Shown here: positions 13,733 to 20,020 of the stretch, piece by piece
Position numbering within the stretch: the stretch's first letter is position 1
How the letters are laid out: the number at the start of each line of letters is the position of its first letter
IMG/VR virus record: IMGVR_UViG_3300010883_007844
Coordinates: 1 to 20,020 of that record
Strand: one strand, 5' to 3'
DNA: 20,020 nucleotides
Source: a virus
The notes under the pieces: model-generated
Seen by the model: only the letters and a program-made list of their open reading frames with translations
The model's database searches: none
Told to the model about the DNA's origin: nothing
Program-made: the position numbers and the translations under genes

Positions 13733-16700
13733 GTAATTACCTTTATTTCTACGGCACCAGCGGCACTTACCTATCGACAGCGGACCGGCCGGAACTGTCG
13801 ATCACGGGGGCCCTTGAGATTTGGTGCAAGGTGGCGCTAGACGATTGGACCCCGGCTGCTGATATGTCGCTGCTGTCGAAGTGGAGCAGCGGTACACGCA
13901 GCTATGACTTCTTTGTGAACTCCACAGGAACGCTGGGGTTCCGCTGGTCGCCGGACGGCGCCGCAGGGACTGTCGTTACCACCCTCTCGTCTGCTAGCCC
14001 GTCAGTGTCCAACGGCGGTGTCCTGTGGGTCAAGGTCGAGGCGTCGGGCACCGGAACCTATAAGGTAGATTTCTACACGGGTGGGACGGGTGACGTGCCG
14101 GTGTGGGTCAAGCTCGGGGCGTCGCAGACAGCGTCCGGGAGCATGGCTCCGTTCGATTCGTCGGCGAAACTGGTGTTCGGTGGCACCCACGACGGCACCT
14201 CTGGCCTGTTCACAGGCGAGTTCTACGAGGCGCGGCTATTCGATGGGCTGGCGGGCCCGCTCGTCTGGCATGTCGATATCGGCCTGTTAACTACAGACGA
14301 GGCGACGGCGGGCGCCTGGTACGAACTGTCGCCTATTCGCGAATTCGTGACCCTAAACAGCGGCGCGGGTGCGATTTTCGTTAAGCCGGAAGCGAACGCC
14401 ACTCCGTCGTCGGTGCTGTCACGGGCCGAGGGTGTCTGGCGGTGGTCCGACTGGTATCGCAGAGGGCTCGGGTATTTAGCGGATACGTCCGGTAACAACC
14501 GGCACGCAGTAGAGACGAATAGCCCGGTGCGCATTTTCTGGCAAGGTACGCAAGCCCTTAAACTGCCAGGTGTCGCCGCCAATTACGCCTCGACGCCGGA
14601 CGCCACTGCCCTAGACATCGTCGGCGATCTCGACCTTCGGTGCATGTTCCGTATCTCCGACTCGACACCCGCAGCCGACTCTGCGCTGATAGCTAAGTGG
14701 ACGACGTCCGGTAATCAGCGCAGCTACAAACTGTTTGTCGACACGACGAGCAAACTAGGTTTGGAATGGTCGACCGATGGCACGTCGGGAACTGTTGTTA
14801 CTGCCCTGTCAACCGCTAACCCTGATTACGAGCCGGGCGCCCTGACAGATCAGCACATTTTCGTAAGGGCGACTCTCGACGTGTCGTCGGGCGACGTCGA
14901 CTTTTACACGTCACCCGCGAACGATCAACCGAAATGGACGAAGCTCGGCTCTACCGTCTCCGGCTCCGCAACGTCCATATTCTCATCGTCCGCGATCCTC
15001 GAGTTAGGTTCGTCGGCGGTCGGCACAGCCGACCTTTACCAAGGCCGCATACGCCGAGCGCAGGTATATACGGGGATCGCCGGGACGCTCGTTTTCGACG
15101 CTGACTTCACCGACAAGACCGCAGTCGCGGAACCCTTCGCGACGTTCACCGAAGGATCATCGAACGGCGCCACCGTTACGATTAACCGTGGAGCAACCGG
15201 AGCGCTCGCCGCCGTCGAGGACCGCGGAATGTACGTACTCGACGGGTCCAACGATTACCTGACAGTACCGGATGATGCCAATCTTGACTTCGCTGCTGAC
15301 GAGTCGTTCACTCTCATGTTTTTCGGCCGTGTGTACGACACGACGCCGTCAACGATTGGGATTCCGTTATCGAAACGGGATTCCCTGGGATCAGGCGACG
15401 TCGGGTATTCGTTATTCATAAACACGATTGGCCAAGTCGGTCTGCATATATCAGACGGCAGCGGCTCTGTCAGTTGTAGGTTCACTGGCGGGTTGACTGC
15501 AGGGGAGGCGTTCGTAGCTACCGGTGTCCGTAACGTGGTAGACGACGACCTTACTTTTTTCATGGATGGTGTCTCGGGTACACCGGCAACGGACACCACG
15601 ACGGGGACGCTCGCGAACAGTGTCGCGTTCAATCTGGGTGCTGATGGACGACCGGCTACCTTTTTTGGACCGGGTGAGTTTTTCGGGGCGGCGCTGTGGC
15701 GCGAAGCCTTATCCGACGCTGATGTCGCCACTGCTGGCACCGAGTTGCGGAACCTGGCGACCGGCAAGGCGGCGACGTTCCCGACGTTCGACCCTGCCAT
15801 CGCTGACGTCACCTACAGCGTCGAGGTAGCGTTCGCGAACCTCGCCTTGTACGCCGACCCGGTCTGGTACGAACTCGACGCATCGATACGCAACATGCGG
15901 ATACGTCGCGGCCGCACGCATATCCTCAACGAGTTCATACCGGGCCGACTCACGATCGAGTTCGACAACGTCGCCGGGCACCTTGACCCGCTGTACCGGG
16001 CAGGCAAGTGGGCACCGAGCGTACAACCAGCGAAACAGATCCGGGTACGGGCTAAGTACAACGGGGTCACGTACGACCTGTTCCGCGGGACGATCACCGG
16101 GATACCGAACTCTTACCCTGGGCTGCTGGACTCGGTGGCGACCGTGACCGCTGTCGACGGGTTCGACATCCTCGCCCGCACCCTTCTCTCCGAGGCGAAC
16201 GTGCAAGAGTTCGGCGACGTCCGGGTGCATCATTTGTTGACGGAGGCGAACTGGCCCGGCGACCGGCGGGTAATCCGCCTAGCGACTGGCGACACGACAT
16301 CCGAATATCAGGTGCAAGCGTTGACGCCGTCGAGCGGTTCGGCGTTGACGCTGCTGCGGCAGGTGACTGGCTCGGACCCTGGGCAACTGTTTATCGACGC
16401 CGCCGGGAACGTCGTGTACGAGGCGCAGCAATCCCGTTACTCGACGGCGTCGGCAGTCACGTTCGATGCGACCGGCGCTCAGTACACAAGCGGCAGCACC
16501 GCCTTCGACTCGGACAAGATATCGACGAAGGTGAACATTTCGGCCACCGGGTTAGCCGACCAGTCGTCGGAAGCGACCATATCGTCGCGGCGGTTCGGGT
16601 TGCGGGAACTATCGAAAACGACGCTCAATATATCCACCGGCGATATGGGCAACGTCGCCGGCGCGATCCTGAAAACGACTAACGAAGCGGTGCCACGGTT

Positions 16701-16896
16701 CGACTCGATCACTATCGACCCCAAGAGCGACCCGACTGTCCTGTGGCCGCAGGCGCTAGGCCGCGACATATCCGACGTGATCCAGATTCAACGCACTCCC
16801 GCCGCCGGGAACACGATCGATATACGGTCCCGGATTGAGGGTGTAGAGCATTACGTAGAGCCGGGATCGTGGCGCACGACCTGGAGGTTATCTTGA
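13729..16896 (+). CDS. Large tail-tip protein: three LamG-like domains plus minor tail domain
   Basis: This 1055-residue protein probably forms the tail tip and binds the host surface. Three LamG/concanavalin-A-like units occur near residues 1-185, 274-460 and 500-680. The first two are clearly duplicated: LLSKWSSGTRSYDFFVNST and LIAKWTTSGNQRSYKLFVD, each followed by an SPDG or STDG-GTVVT segment. The third is more distant (PLSKRDSLGSGDVGYSLFI). From about 695 the minor tail domain begins (VTYSVEVAFANLALYADPVW, MRIRRGRTHILNEFIPGRL, TIEFDNVAGHLDPLYRAGKW), as in other actinobacterial minor tail proteins. LamG domains often bind sugars, so receptor binding is plausible. It is the only gene between tape measure and lysis cassette. 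The ATG overlaps the tape measure stop (ATGA). Confidence 0.85.
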   Translation: MSNYLYFYGTSGTYLSTADRPELSITGALEIWCKVALDDWTPAADMSLLSKWSSGTRSYDFFVNSTGTLGFRWSPDGAAGTVVTTLSSASPSVSNGGVLWVKVEASGTGTYKVDFYTGGTGDVPVWVKLGASQTASGSMAPFDSSAKLVFGGTHDGTSGLFTGEFYEARLFDGLAGPLVWHVDIGLLTTDEATAGAWYELSPIREFVTLNSGAGAIFVKPEANATPSSVLSRAEGVWRWSDWYRRGLGYLADTSGNNRHAVETNSPVRIFWQGTQALKLPGVAANYASTPDATALDIVGDLDLRCMFRISDSTPAADSALIAKWTTSGNQRSYKLFVDTTSKLGLEWSTDGTSGTVVTALSTANPDYEPGALTDQHIFVRATLDVSSGDVDFYTSPANDQPKWTKLGSTVSGSATSIFSSSAILELGSSAVGTADLYQGRIRRAQVYTGIAGTLVFDADFTDKTAVAEPFATFTEGSSNGATVTINRGATGALAAVEDRGMYVLDGSNDYLTVPDDANLDFAADESFTLMFFGRVYDTTPSTIGIPLSKRDSLGSGDVGYSLFINTIGQVGLHISDGSGSVSCRFTGGLTAGEAFVATGVRNVVDDDLTFFMDGVSGTPATDTTTGTLANSVAFNLGADGRPATFFGPGEFFGAALWREALSDADVATAGTELRNLATGKAATFPTFDPAIADVTYSVEVAFANLALYADPVWYELDASIRNMRIRRGRTHILNEFIPGRLTIEFDNVAGHLDPLYRAGKWAPSVQPAKQIRVRAKYNGVTYDLFRGTITGIPNSYPGLLDSVATVTAVDGFDILARTLLSEANVQEFGDVRVHHLLTEANWPGDRRVIRLATGDTTSEYQVQALTPSSGSALTLLRQVTGSDPGQLFIDAAGNVVYEAQQSRYSTASAVTFDATGAQYTSGSTAFDSDKISTKVNISATGLADQSSEATISSRRFGLRELSKTTLNISTGDMGNVAGAILKTTNEAVPRFDSITIDPKSDPTVLWPQALGRDISDVIQIQRTPAAGNTIDIRSRIEGVEHYVEPGSWRTTWRLS

Positions 16897-17177
16897 ACCC
16901 GGACGATGACGGTCGGAACGATGATCGAGACGACGATTTACACGATGCCGTTTTTGGGAGGCCACAAATTAATCATCCAGGGCTGGTTACAGACACGAAA
17001 ACGCTCCGCGCGGACCTGGCCGACGAACGTGTTAGACGTGCTGAGGGTGATAAACGTATTTGGGATAGGGTCGAGGTCGTTGCCCGGAAAGTCGACAGGA
17101 TCATCTGGGTGTCGGCAACGTCAGGCCTAGTAGGCGCGGTGACCGGCGGCGGGCTCGTCACTTGGTTGATGCCCTGA
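16893..17177 (+). CDS. XhlA-like membrane protein of lysis cassette
   Basis: This 94-residue protein has a very acidic start (NPDDDGRNDDRDDDLHDA), a coiled-coil-like charged section (TLRADLADERVRRAEGDKRI, then WDRVEVVARKVDR) and one C-terminal hydrophobic helix (WVSATSGLVGAVTGGGLVTWL). This resembles hemolysin XhlA-type proteins that act with holins. TTG 16893 is chosen because GGAGG (16883-16887) lies five bases upstream and TTGA overlaps the tail-tip stop; GTG 16869 is an alternative. Its stop overlaps the endolysin start by one base. A holin, antiholin or endolysin-anchoring role is likely, but not decided by sequence. Confidence 0.65.
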   Translation: MNPDDDGRNDDRDDDLHDAVFGRPQINHPGLVTDTKTLRADLADERVRRAEGDKRIWDRVEVVARKVDRIIWVSATSGLVGAVTGGGLVTWLMP

Positions 17178-17932
17178 TGCCGGCTACACCGAACGTCGCG
17201 CGGATGATCTTGGCGGTACGGGCCGAGTTCGAGCCACGGACAGACGCCGGCGAGTTCGGCGACGCCCGACTGATCGGGATCGGTGTCTGCAACTGCCGCA
17301 AGAAACGGGGCAGTTCCTCGTGGTCGCATCACGCCTGGTGCAACGCCGGAGACATCCGGATCTCACGCCGCACGATTGCGACACCCGACGAGCGGCGCCT
17401 CGGTGACGCCATCAACGACTACCTTGCCGCCAACCGTGACCAGCTCGCCATATACCGCATTCTTTGGTGGCAGCGCTCTACCTTTACCGGCAACACCATC
17501 ACGGGCCACAGGGACCACCTACACGCCGTGCCGTGGCCCTACGGCATCGGGACACCGCCATGTGCCGGCGGCGTCCTCGAAGTGCGGCACCGTGACGGGT
17601 CGATAGGTAACACGTTCGGGATACTCGAGCCACCAGGCGCCGACATAGGAGACGAAGCAATGCAAACGAAAGAACTGACCGCCCTGTTGCAGTCGTCGCT
17701 GATCGACGCCGGCTACGACTTGGGTGACTTCGAGGGGTTGACCGTTGAGAACCCCGACGGGACGGTCACGCAATACCCGGACGGCGCCGACGGCATAATT
17801 CGCTTACGGGCCGGCGTGTCGTATCCGGCGCTGGTGGCCGGGCTCGTGCCTGATAATATCGACGCCGACGAGTTCGTCACCGACCAGGAACTGGCCGCCC
17901 ACGCTTACAACGCCGACGCCCACCACGCATAA
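17177..17932 (+). CDS. Endolysin, M15-like zinc peptidase domain with C-terminal extension
   Basis: This 251-residue protein probably cuts peptidoglycan cross-bridges at lysis. The first ~130 residues look like a VanY/M15-type or extensin-like D,D-peptidase: SSSWSHHAWCNAGDI with His51/52 and Asp59, then TGHRDHLHAVPWP with His114 and His116, the expected zinc-ligand pattern. C38 and C40 are also close to the site. Residues 162-251 are a different acidic part beginning MQTKELTALLQSS, possibly wall-binding. A ribosome-binding site (AGGAG, 17647-17651) and ATG 17660 at this boundary may start a separate short product. ATG 17177 overlaps the previous stop (TGATG). No signal peptide is seen, so a holin is needed for release. 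Confidence 0.72.
   Translation: MPATPNVARMILAVRAEFEPRTDAGEFGDARLIGIGVCNCRKKRGSSSWSHHAWCNAGDIRISRRTIATPDERRLGDAINDYLAANRDQLAIYRILWWQRSTFTGNTITGHRDHLHAVPWPYGIGTPPCAGGVLEVRHRDGSIGNTFGILEPPGADIGDEAMQTKELTALLQSSLIDAGYDLGDFEGLTVENPDGTVTQYPDGADGIIRLRAGVSYPALVAGLVPDNIDADEFVTDQELAAHAYNADAHHA
17660..17932 (+). CDS. Possible internal-start product of endolysin gene
   Basis: ATG 17660 is in frame within the endolysin and is preceded by AGGAG at 17647-17651 with eight bases between, a better site than that of the full-length gene. The product would be about 90 residues, beginning MQTKELTALLQSSLIDAGY and ending VTDQELAAHAYNADAHHA. Some phage lysins make such in-frame short forms that join the full-length enzyme as extra wall-binding subunits. 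Translation here is inferred only. Confidence 0.35.
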   Translation: MQTKELTALLQSSLIDAGYDLGDFEGLTVENPDGTVTQYPDGADGIIRLRAGVSYPALVAGLVPDNIDADEFVTDQELAAHAYNADAHHA

Positions 17933-17945
17933 GGAGTACAGATCC

Positions 17946-18128
17946 ATGTTCCAAGTATTAAAAGACCTAGTAGGGGGCGCGCCTGTGCGGTCGCTCGGTA
18001 TCGGCACCGTCCTCGCATCGGCATATGATGTGGTGTGGCCGACCGATGTCGCGTCGTACCTTGTGCTCGTCCTGGCTGGTTTGACCGCTATCTATGCCCA
18101 CCGAGACGAGAAGACGGCCGTGGTGTAA
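17946..18128 (+). CDS. Small holin-like membrane protein
   Basis: This 60-residue protein has a basic/amphipathic start (FQVLKDLVGGAPVRS), a moderately hydrophobic first segment (LGIGTVLASAYDVVW), a clear second one (VASYLVLVLAGLTAIYA) and a charged tail (HRDEKTAVV). Size, one or two membrane helices and its place directly after the endolysin support a holin that makes membrane lesions at the set lysis time. AAGGAG at 17931-17936 precedes the ATG with nine bases between. An intrinsic terminator follows at 18155-18213. Small membrane proteins cannot be assigned safely without tests. Confidence 0.6.
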   Translation: MFQVLKDLVGGAPVRSLGIGTVLASAYDVVWPTDVASYLVLVLAGLTAIYAHRDEKTAVV

Positions 18129-18139
18129 AGTAGGCGTCG

Positions 18140-18288
18140 CCTCTTACCCAGGCTGCGGCGCAGGCCCAAGTCGTGATCGGTGTTCCCGCGTGACTTGAGC
18201 CGGCCGCTTTTCTAATTCCTGGTTCTGTCGCTCGGTATGTGTATGGTGCTAGTTCGCGGTCCGACCGGACTGCGGAAAGGGTAAGAGG
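18140..18288 (+). repeat. Ten-bp inverted repeat spanning the leader and covering a ribosome-binding site
   Basis: CCTCTTACCC (18140-18149) is the exact reverse complement of GGGTAAGAGG (18279-18288), with one extra G-U pair possible. The right arm contains AAGAGG, the ribosome-binding site of the gene at 18293. The arms enclose the terminator hairpin. RNA reading through from the lysis operon could pair and hide this site, while RNA started between the arms could not. This function is inferred. Confidence 0.5.
18155..18213 (+). terminator. Intrinsic terminator after lysis cassette
   Basis: GCGGC (18155-18159) pairs with GCCGC (18203-18207) and GGCCCAAGTC (18163-18172) with GACTTGAGCC (18192-18201), with one mismatch and a small internal loop. 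The loop is 19 bases. TTTTCT (18208-18213) follows directly. This fits a Rho-independent terminator closing the late head-tail-lysis operon. Confidence 0.6.
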
Positions 18289-18292
18289 TCTC
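18214..18292 (+). promoter_or_regulatory. Leader of recombination operon, possible promoter and operator
   Basis: This short gap lies between the terminator and the 72-aa gene. A weak -10-like TATGGT occurs at 18242-18247 without a convincing -35. CGGTCCGACCG (18257-18267) is a perfect small inverted repeat and could be a repressor site. A promoter is expected here because the terminator precedes it, but I cannot place it with confidence. Confidence 0.3.
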
Positions 18293-18511
18293 ATGGCTGA
18301 CTATTTGATTGTTTCCGTGCCGGAGCACGAGGGCGTCGAACCCGTCGTACTGGATCACGTCGAGGATGTCGACAGCCTTAAGGCCGCGGTCGACATCTCT
18401 AGCCACGTACTGATACCGGGTGAATTTGTCGACGTCTATCGCGTCTTCGCTGGACCACGGCGAGTGCATGTTGTCGAGACGGTCACTAGGTCAATTGTCG
18501 ACGTCGTATGA
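18293..18511 (+). CDS. Small protein of recombination operon, unknown function
   Basis: This 72-residue protein is acidic and probably alpha/beta: ADYLIVSVPEHEG, VVLDHVEDVDSLKAAVDIS, HVLIPGEFVDVYRVFAG and VHVVETVTRSIVDVV. No known motif is evident. ATG 18293 is preceded by AAGAGG (18283-18288), and its stop overlaps the exonuclease start by ATGA (18508-18511). This coupling suggests a role with the recombination proteins, or a regulatory role, yet it may simply be an early-phase protein. Codon use is like that of the neighbours. Confidence 0.65.
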   Translation: MADYLIVSVPEHEGVEPVVLDHVEDVDSLKAAVDISSHVLIPGEFVDVYRVFAGPRRVHVVETVTRSIVDVV

Positions 18512-19473
18512 CCTGGCACGGCGTACCGATCGAACACGAGAACGAAGCCGCCTGGCTCGAGGCACGCCGCGACGGTATCGGCGCCAGCGACGTGTCCGGC
18601 ATCGTCGGCCTCTCGCCCTACTCGTCGCCGTTCTCCGTGTGGGCTGACAAGGTACACGGCAGCACCCGCGAGCCGACGTATGGAATGCAGCTCGGTAAGA
18701 AGCTAGAGGACATCATCCTCGAGTCGTTCGAGGAGCAGACGGGTCTTTTCGTTCCGACGCTCGGCCGGCAGCTACACATCGCGCACCCACAGTTCGCCTG
18801 GGCACAGGCGACACTCGACGGGATCGTTTATGAGGGGCACGACACCGCGCCGGACGCTGACTACGGCGCTATAGCCAACGCGATCGGTGTCGTTGAAGCT
18901 AAAACAGACGGCCGCTTTGAGCGGTGGGCGAAGGTGCCCGACCACCACCAAATTCAGGTGCAGTGGCAGATGTACGTGTCGGGATTAGAGCACGGATGGC
19001 TCGCGGTGCTCCACGGCGGGCGACTCTTCGAGGTGTACGACATCGAGAAGGATCTCGGCATACAGGAACAGCTCGTGACGAAGGTGTCGCAGTTCCGGGC
19101 CAAGCACCTGATGGTCGACCCGGCCGAGAACAACGGTGAACCGCTCCCACCTGACGCCGACGACCACCGGGCCACGTCCTCGTCGATCGCTGAGCTATGG
19201 CACTCGCCGGCTGATGACGAAGTGATCGACCTGTCTAAAGCGATGGCCGCTGACGTCACAGCGCTGCTGGGTCTGAAGATCGGGAAGGCCGACATCGACG
19301 CTCAGATCCGTAAAGTGTCAGCCCGTATCAAGATCGCGTTGCGGGACGCCGCCGTTGGTAACTACGGCGGGCGGACCGTCGTCACCTGGAAGAAGCAGAC
19401 ACGCGAGGGCTACTACGTCGACCCGCACGACTTCCGGGTGCTACGGACACCGAAACCGAAGGAGACACCATGA
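18508..19473 (+). CDS. YqaJ-type exonuclease (phage recombinase nuclease)
   Basis: This 321-residue nuclease should resect double-stranded ends to give 3' single strands for RecT. Family motifs appear in order: WLEARRDGIGASDVSGIVGL (16-35) with the IGASD signature, GKKLEDIILESFEEQTG with E67, LDG with D104, VVEAKTDG with E130 and K132 (the PD-(D/E)XK core) and HHQIQVQWQMYVSGLEHGWL. The C-terminal ~100 residues are charged and helical, ending with TVVTWKKQTREGYYVDP. The ATG overlaps the 72-aa gene stop and the end overlaps RecT by ATGA, so all three are coupled. All catalytic residues look intact. Confidence 0.92.
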   Translation: MTWHGVPIEHENEAAWLEARRDGIGASDVSGIVGLSPYSSPFSVWADKVHGSTREPTYGMQLGKKLEDIILESFEEQTGLFVPTLGRQLHIAHPQFAWAQATLDGIVYEGHDTAPDADYGAIANAIGVVEAKTDGRFERWAKVPDHHQIQVQWQMYVSGLEHGWLAVLHGGRLFEVYDIEKDLGIQEQLVTKVSQFRAKHLMVDPAENNGEPLPPDADDHRATSSSIAELWHSPADDEVIDLSKAMAADVTALLGLKIGKADIDAQIRKVSARIKIALRDAAVGNYGGRTVVTWKKQTREGYYVDPHDFRVLRTPKPKETP

Positions 19474-20020
19474 CCGACACCGACCTATCGACCCGCATCG
19501 ACGCCGGGGGCCCCGAGAAGAAGGACGCCCTGGCGGTGATGCTCAACCACCACAAAGACCAGTTCGCCGTAAGCCTCACCAGCCGAACCGGGGCCCCGAT
19601 GATCGACCCCGACAAGTTCACACGGCTCGCCCTGACCACGCTCCGCACCGTCCCGAAACTCGCCGACTGCAAACCGTCGTCGCTGCTCGGTGCCCTGATG
19701 ACCTGCGCCCAGCTCGGGCTCGAACCGGGGGGCCCGCTCGGGCAGGTGTACCTAGTGCCGTTTAAGAACGAGGCGACGCTCATTATCGGTTACCAGGGCT
19801 TCATCGATCTGATGTACCGGAGCGACCGGGTGGCGTCAGTGTCCGCACACGCCGTCTACGAAGCCGACGAGTTCTATTTCGAGCTTGGCACCAACGCCCA
19901 CCTGTTGCACCGGCCGGCGCTCGACGACCGAGGCGAACTGATCGCCGTGTACGGCATCGCCGAACTAGTGAGCGGCGCGAAACCGTTCGACGTGCTGTCG
20001 AAATCCGACGTCGACAAGCG
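19470..20020 (+). CDS. RecT-type single-strand annealing protein (partial, cut at window edge)
   Basis: Only the first 183 residues lie in the window; the gene runs off the right edge. It should coat single-stranded DNA made by the YqaJ exonuclease and anneal it to complementary strands. RecT-family features are FTRLALTTLRTVPKLADCKP, SSLLGALMTCAQLGLEPGGP, LGQVYLVPFKNEATLIIGYQ and GFIDLMYRSDRVASVSAHAVY. The start has GGAG at 19461-19464 and overlaps the exonuclease stop (ATGA). Pairing with a YqaJ nuclease is the standard arrangement of a RecE/RecT-like module. Confidence 0.93.
   Translation, partial: MTDTDLSTRIDAGGPEKKDALAVMLNHHKDQFAVSLTSRTGAPMIDPDKFTRLALTTLRTVPKLADCKPSSLLGALMTCAQLGLEPGGPLGQVYLVPFKNEATLIIGYQGFIDLMYRSDRVASVSAHAVYEADEFYFELGTNAHLLHRPALDDRGELIAVYGIAELVSGAKPFDVLSKSDVDK

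Noticed and set aside
18239-18292. Upstream ATG extending the 72-aa gene
   Set aside because: ATG 18239 lacks a ribosome-binding site, while ATG 18293 has AAGAGG at suitable spacing.
1188-20013. Many GTCGAC palindromes
   Set aside because: Most are in-frame GTC GAC (Val-Asp) codon pairs, so preferred codons explain them better than a site function.
1-20020. tRNA genes, CRISPR arrays, insertion sequences
   Set aside because: I saw no cloverleaf, regular repeat-spacer array, transposase frame or terminal inverted repeats.

Overview
The window looks like part of a tailed phage (siphovirus) genome, or a prophage of one, infecting a moderately GC-rich actinobacterium. It holds an HK97-type head module, a long-tail module with a 746-residue tape measure, a lysis cassette and the start of a YqaJ/RecT recombination module. 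All genes lie on the + strand. They are tightly packed, with many start/stop overlaps of the GTGA, ATGA, TTGA or TGATG type, so extensive translational coupling is likely. The actinobacterial assignment is an inference from composition (roughly 60% GC by eye), from GTG/TTG start use and from the look of the tail, connector and minor-tail proteins. No integrase or repressor pair is visible, so lifestyle cannot be decided.

Layout: (1) Bases 1-554 carry no convincing gene but are highly structured. T-tracts are phased at about one helical turn, a 14-base A/T-only run follows, and then come three DnaA-box-like sites on 12-bp motifs, two of them inside a 26-bp direct repeat 66 bp apart. This looks like a replication origin or a DnaA-binding control region. 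(2) Bases 555-4788 encode an HTH protein, small and large terminase, a two-helix membrane protein, portal and ClpP-like prohead protease. (3) Bases 4804-7677 encode the major capsid protein, two probable virion proteins without firm function, an Ala/Lys-rich small protein and two tiny cysteine-containing proteins. Two strong hairpins lie here. (4) Bases 7709-11176 encode the head-tail adaptor, neck/completion protein, tail terminator-like protein and two paralogous tail-tube-like proteins flanking a conserved-looking small protein. (5) Bases 11181-16896 encode a tail-assembly-chaperone-like protein, the tape measure, and one very large tail-tip protein made of three LamG-like domains plus a minor-tail domain. 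(6) Bases 16893-18128 are the lysis cassette: an XhlA-like membrane protein, a two-part endolysin and a small holin-like protein. An intrinsic terminator follows at 18155-18213. (7) Bases 18293-20020 encode a 72-aa protein, YqaJ exonuclease and RecT, the last cut by the window edge.

Working together: terminase packages DNA through the portal into a capsid matured by the protease. The neck proteins join it to a tail whose length is set by the tape measure and whose single large tip protein probably binds the host. The lysis cassette releases progeny, and YqaJ/RecT provide single-strand-annealing recombination. The most unusual signals are the DnaA-box/bent-DNA region, a 10-bp inverted repeat that could hide the ribosome-binding site of the recombination operon on read-through RNA, an excess of GGGCCC palindromes that vanishes over 5.2 kb of the tail-tip/lysis/recombination DNA, a GGGCCCC heptamer exactly at the chaperone/tape-measure junction, and a ribosome-binding site inside the endolysin gene.
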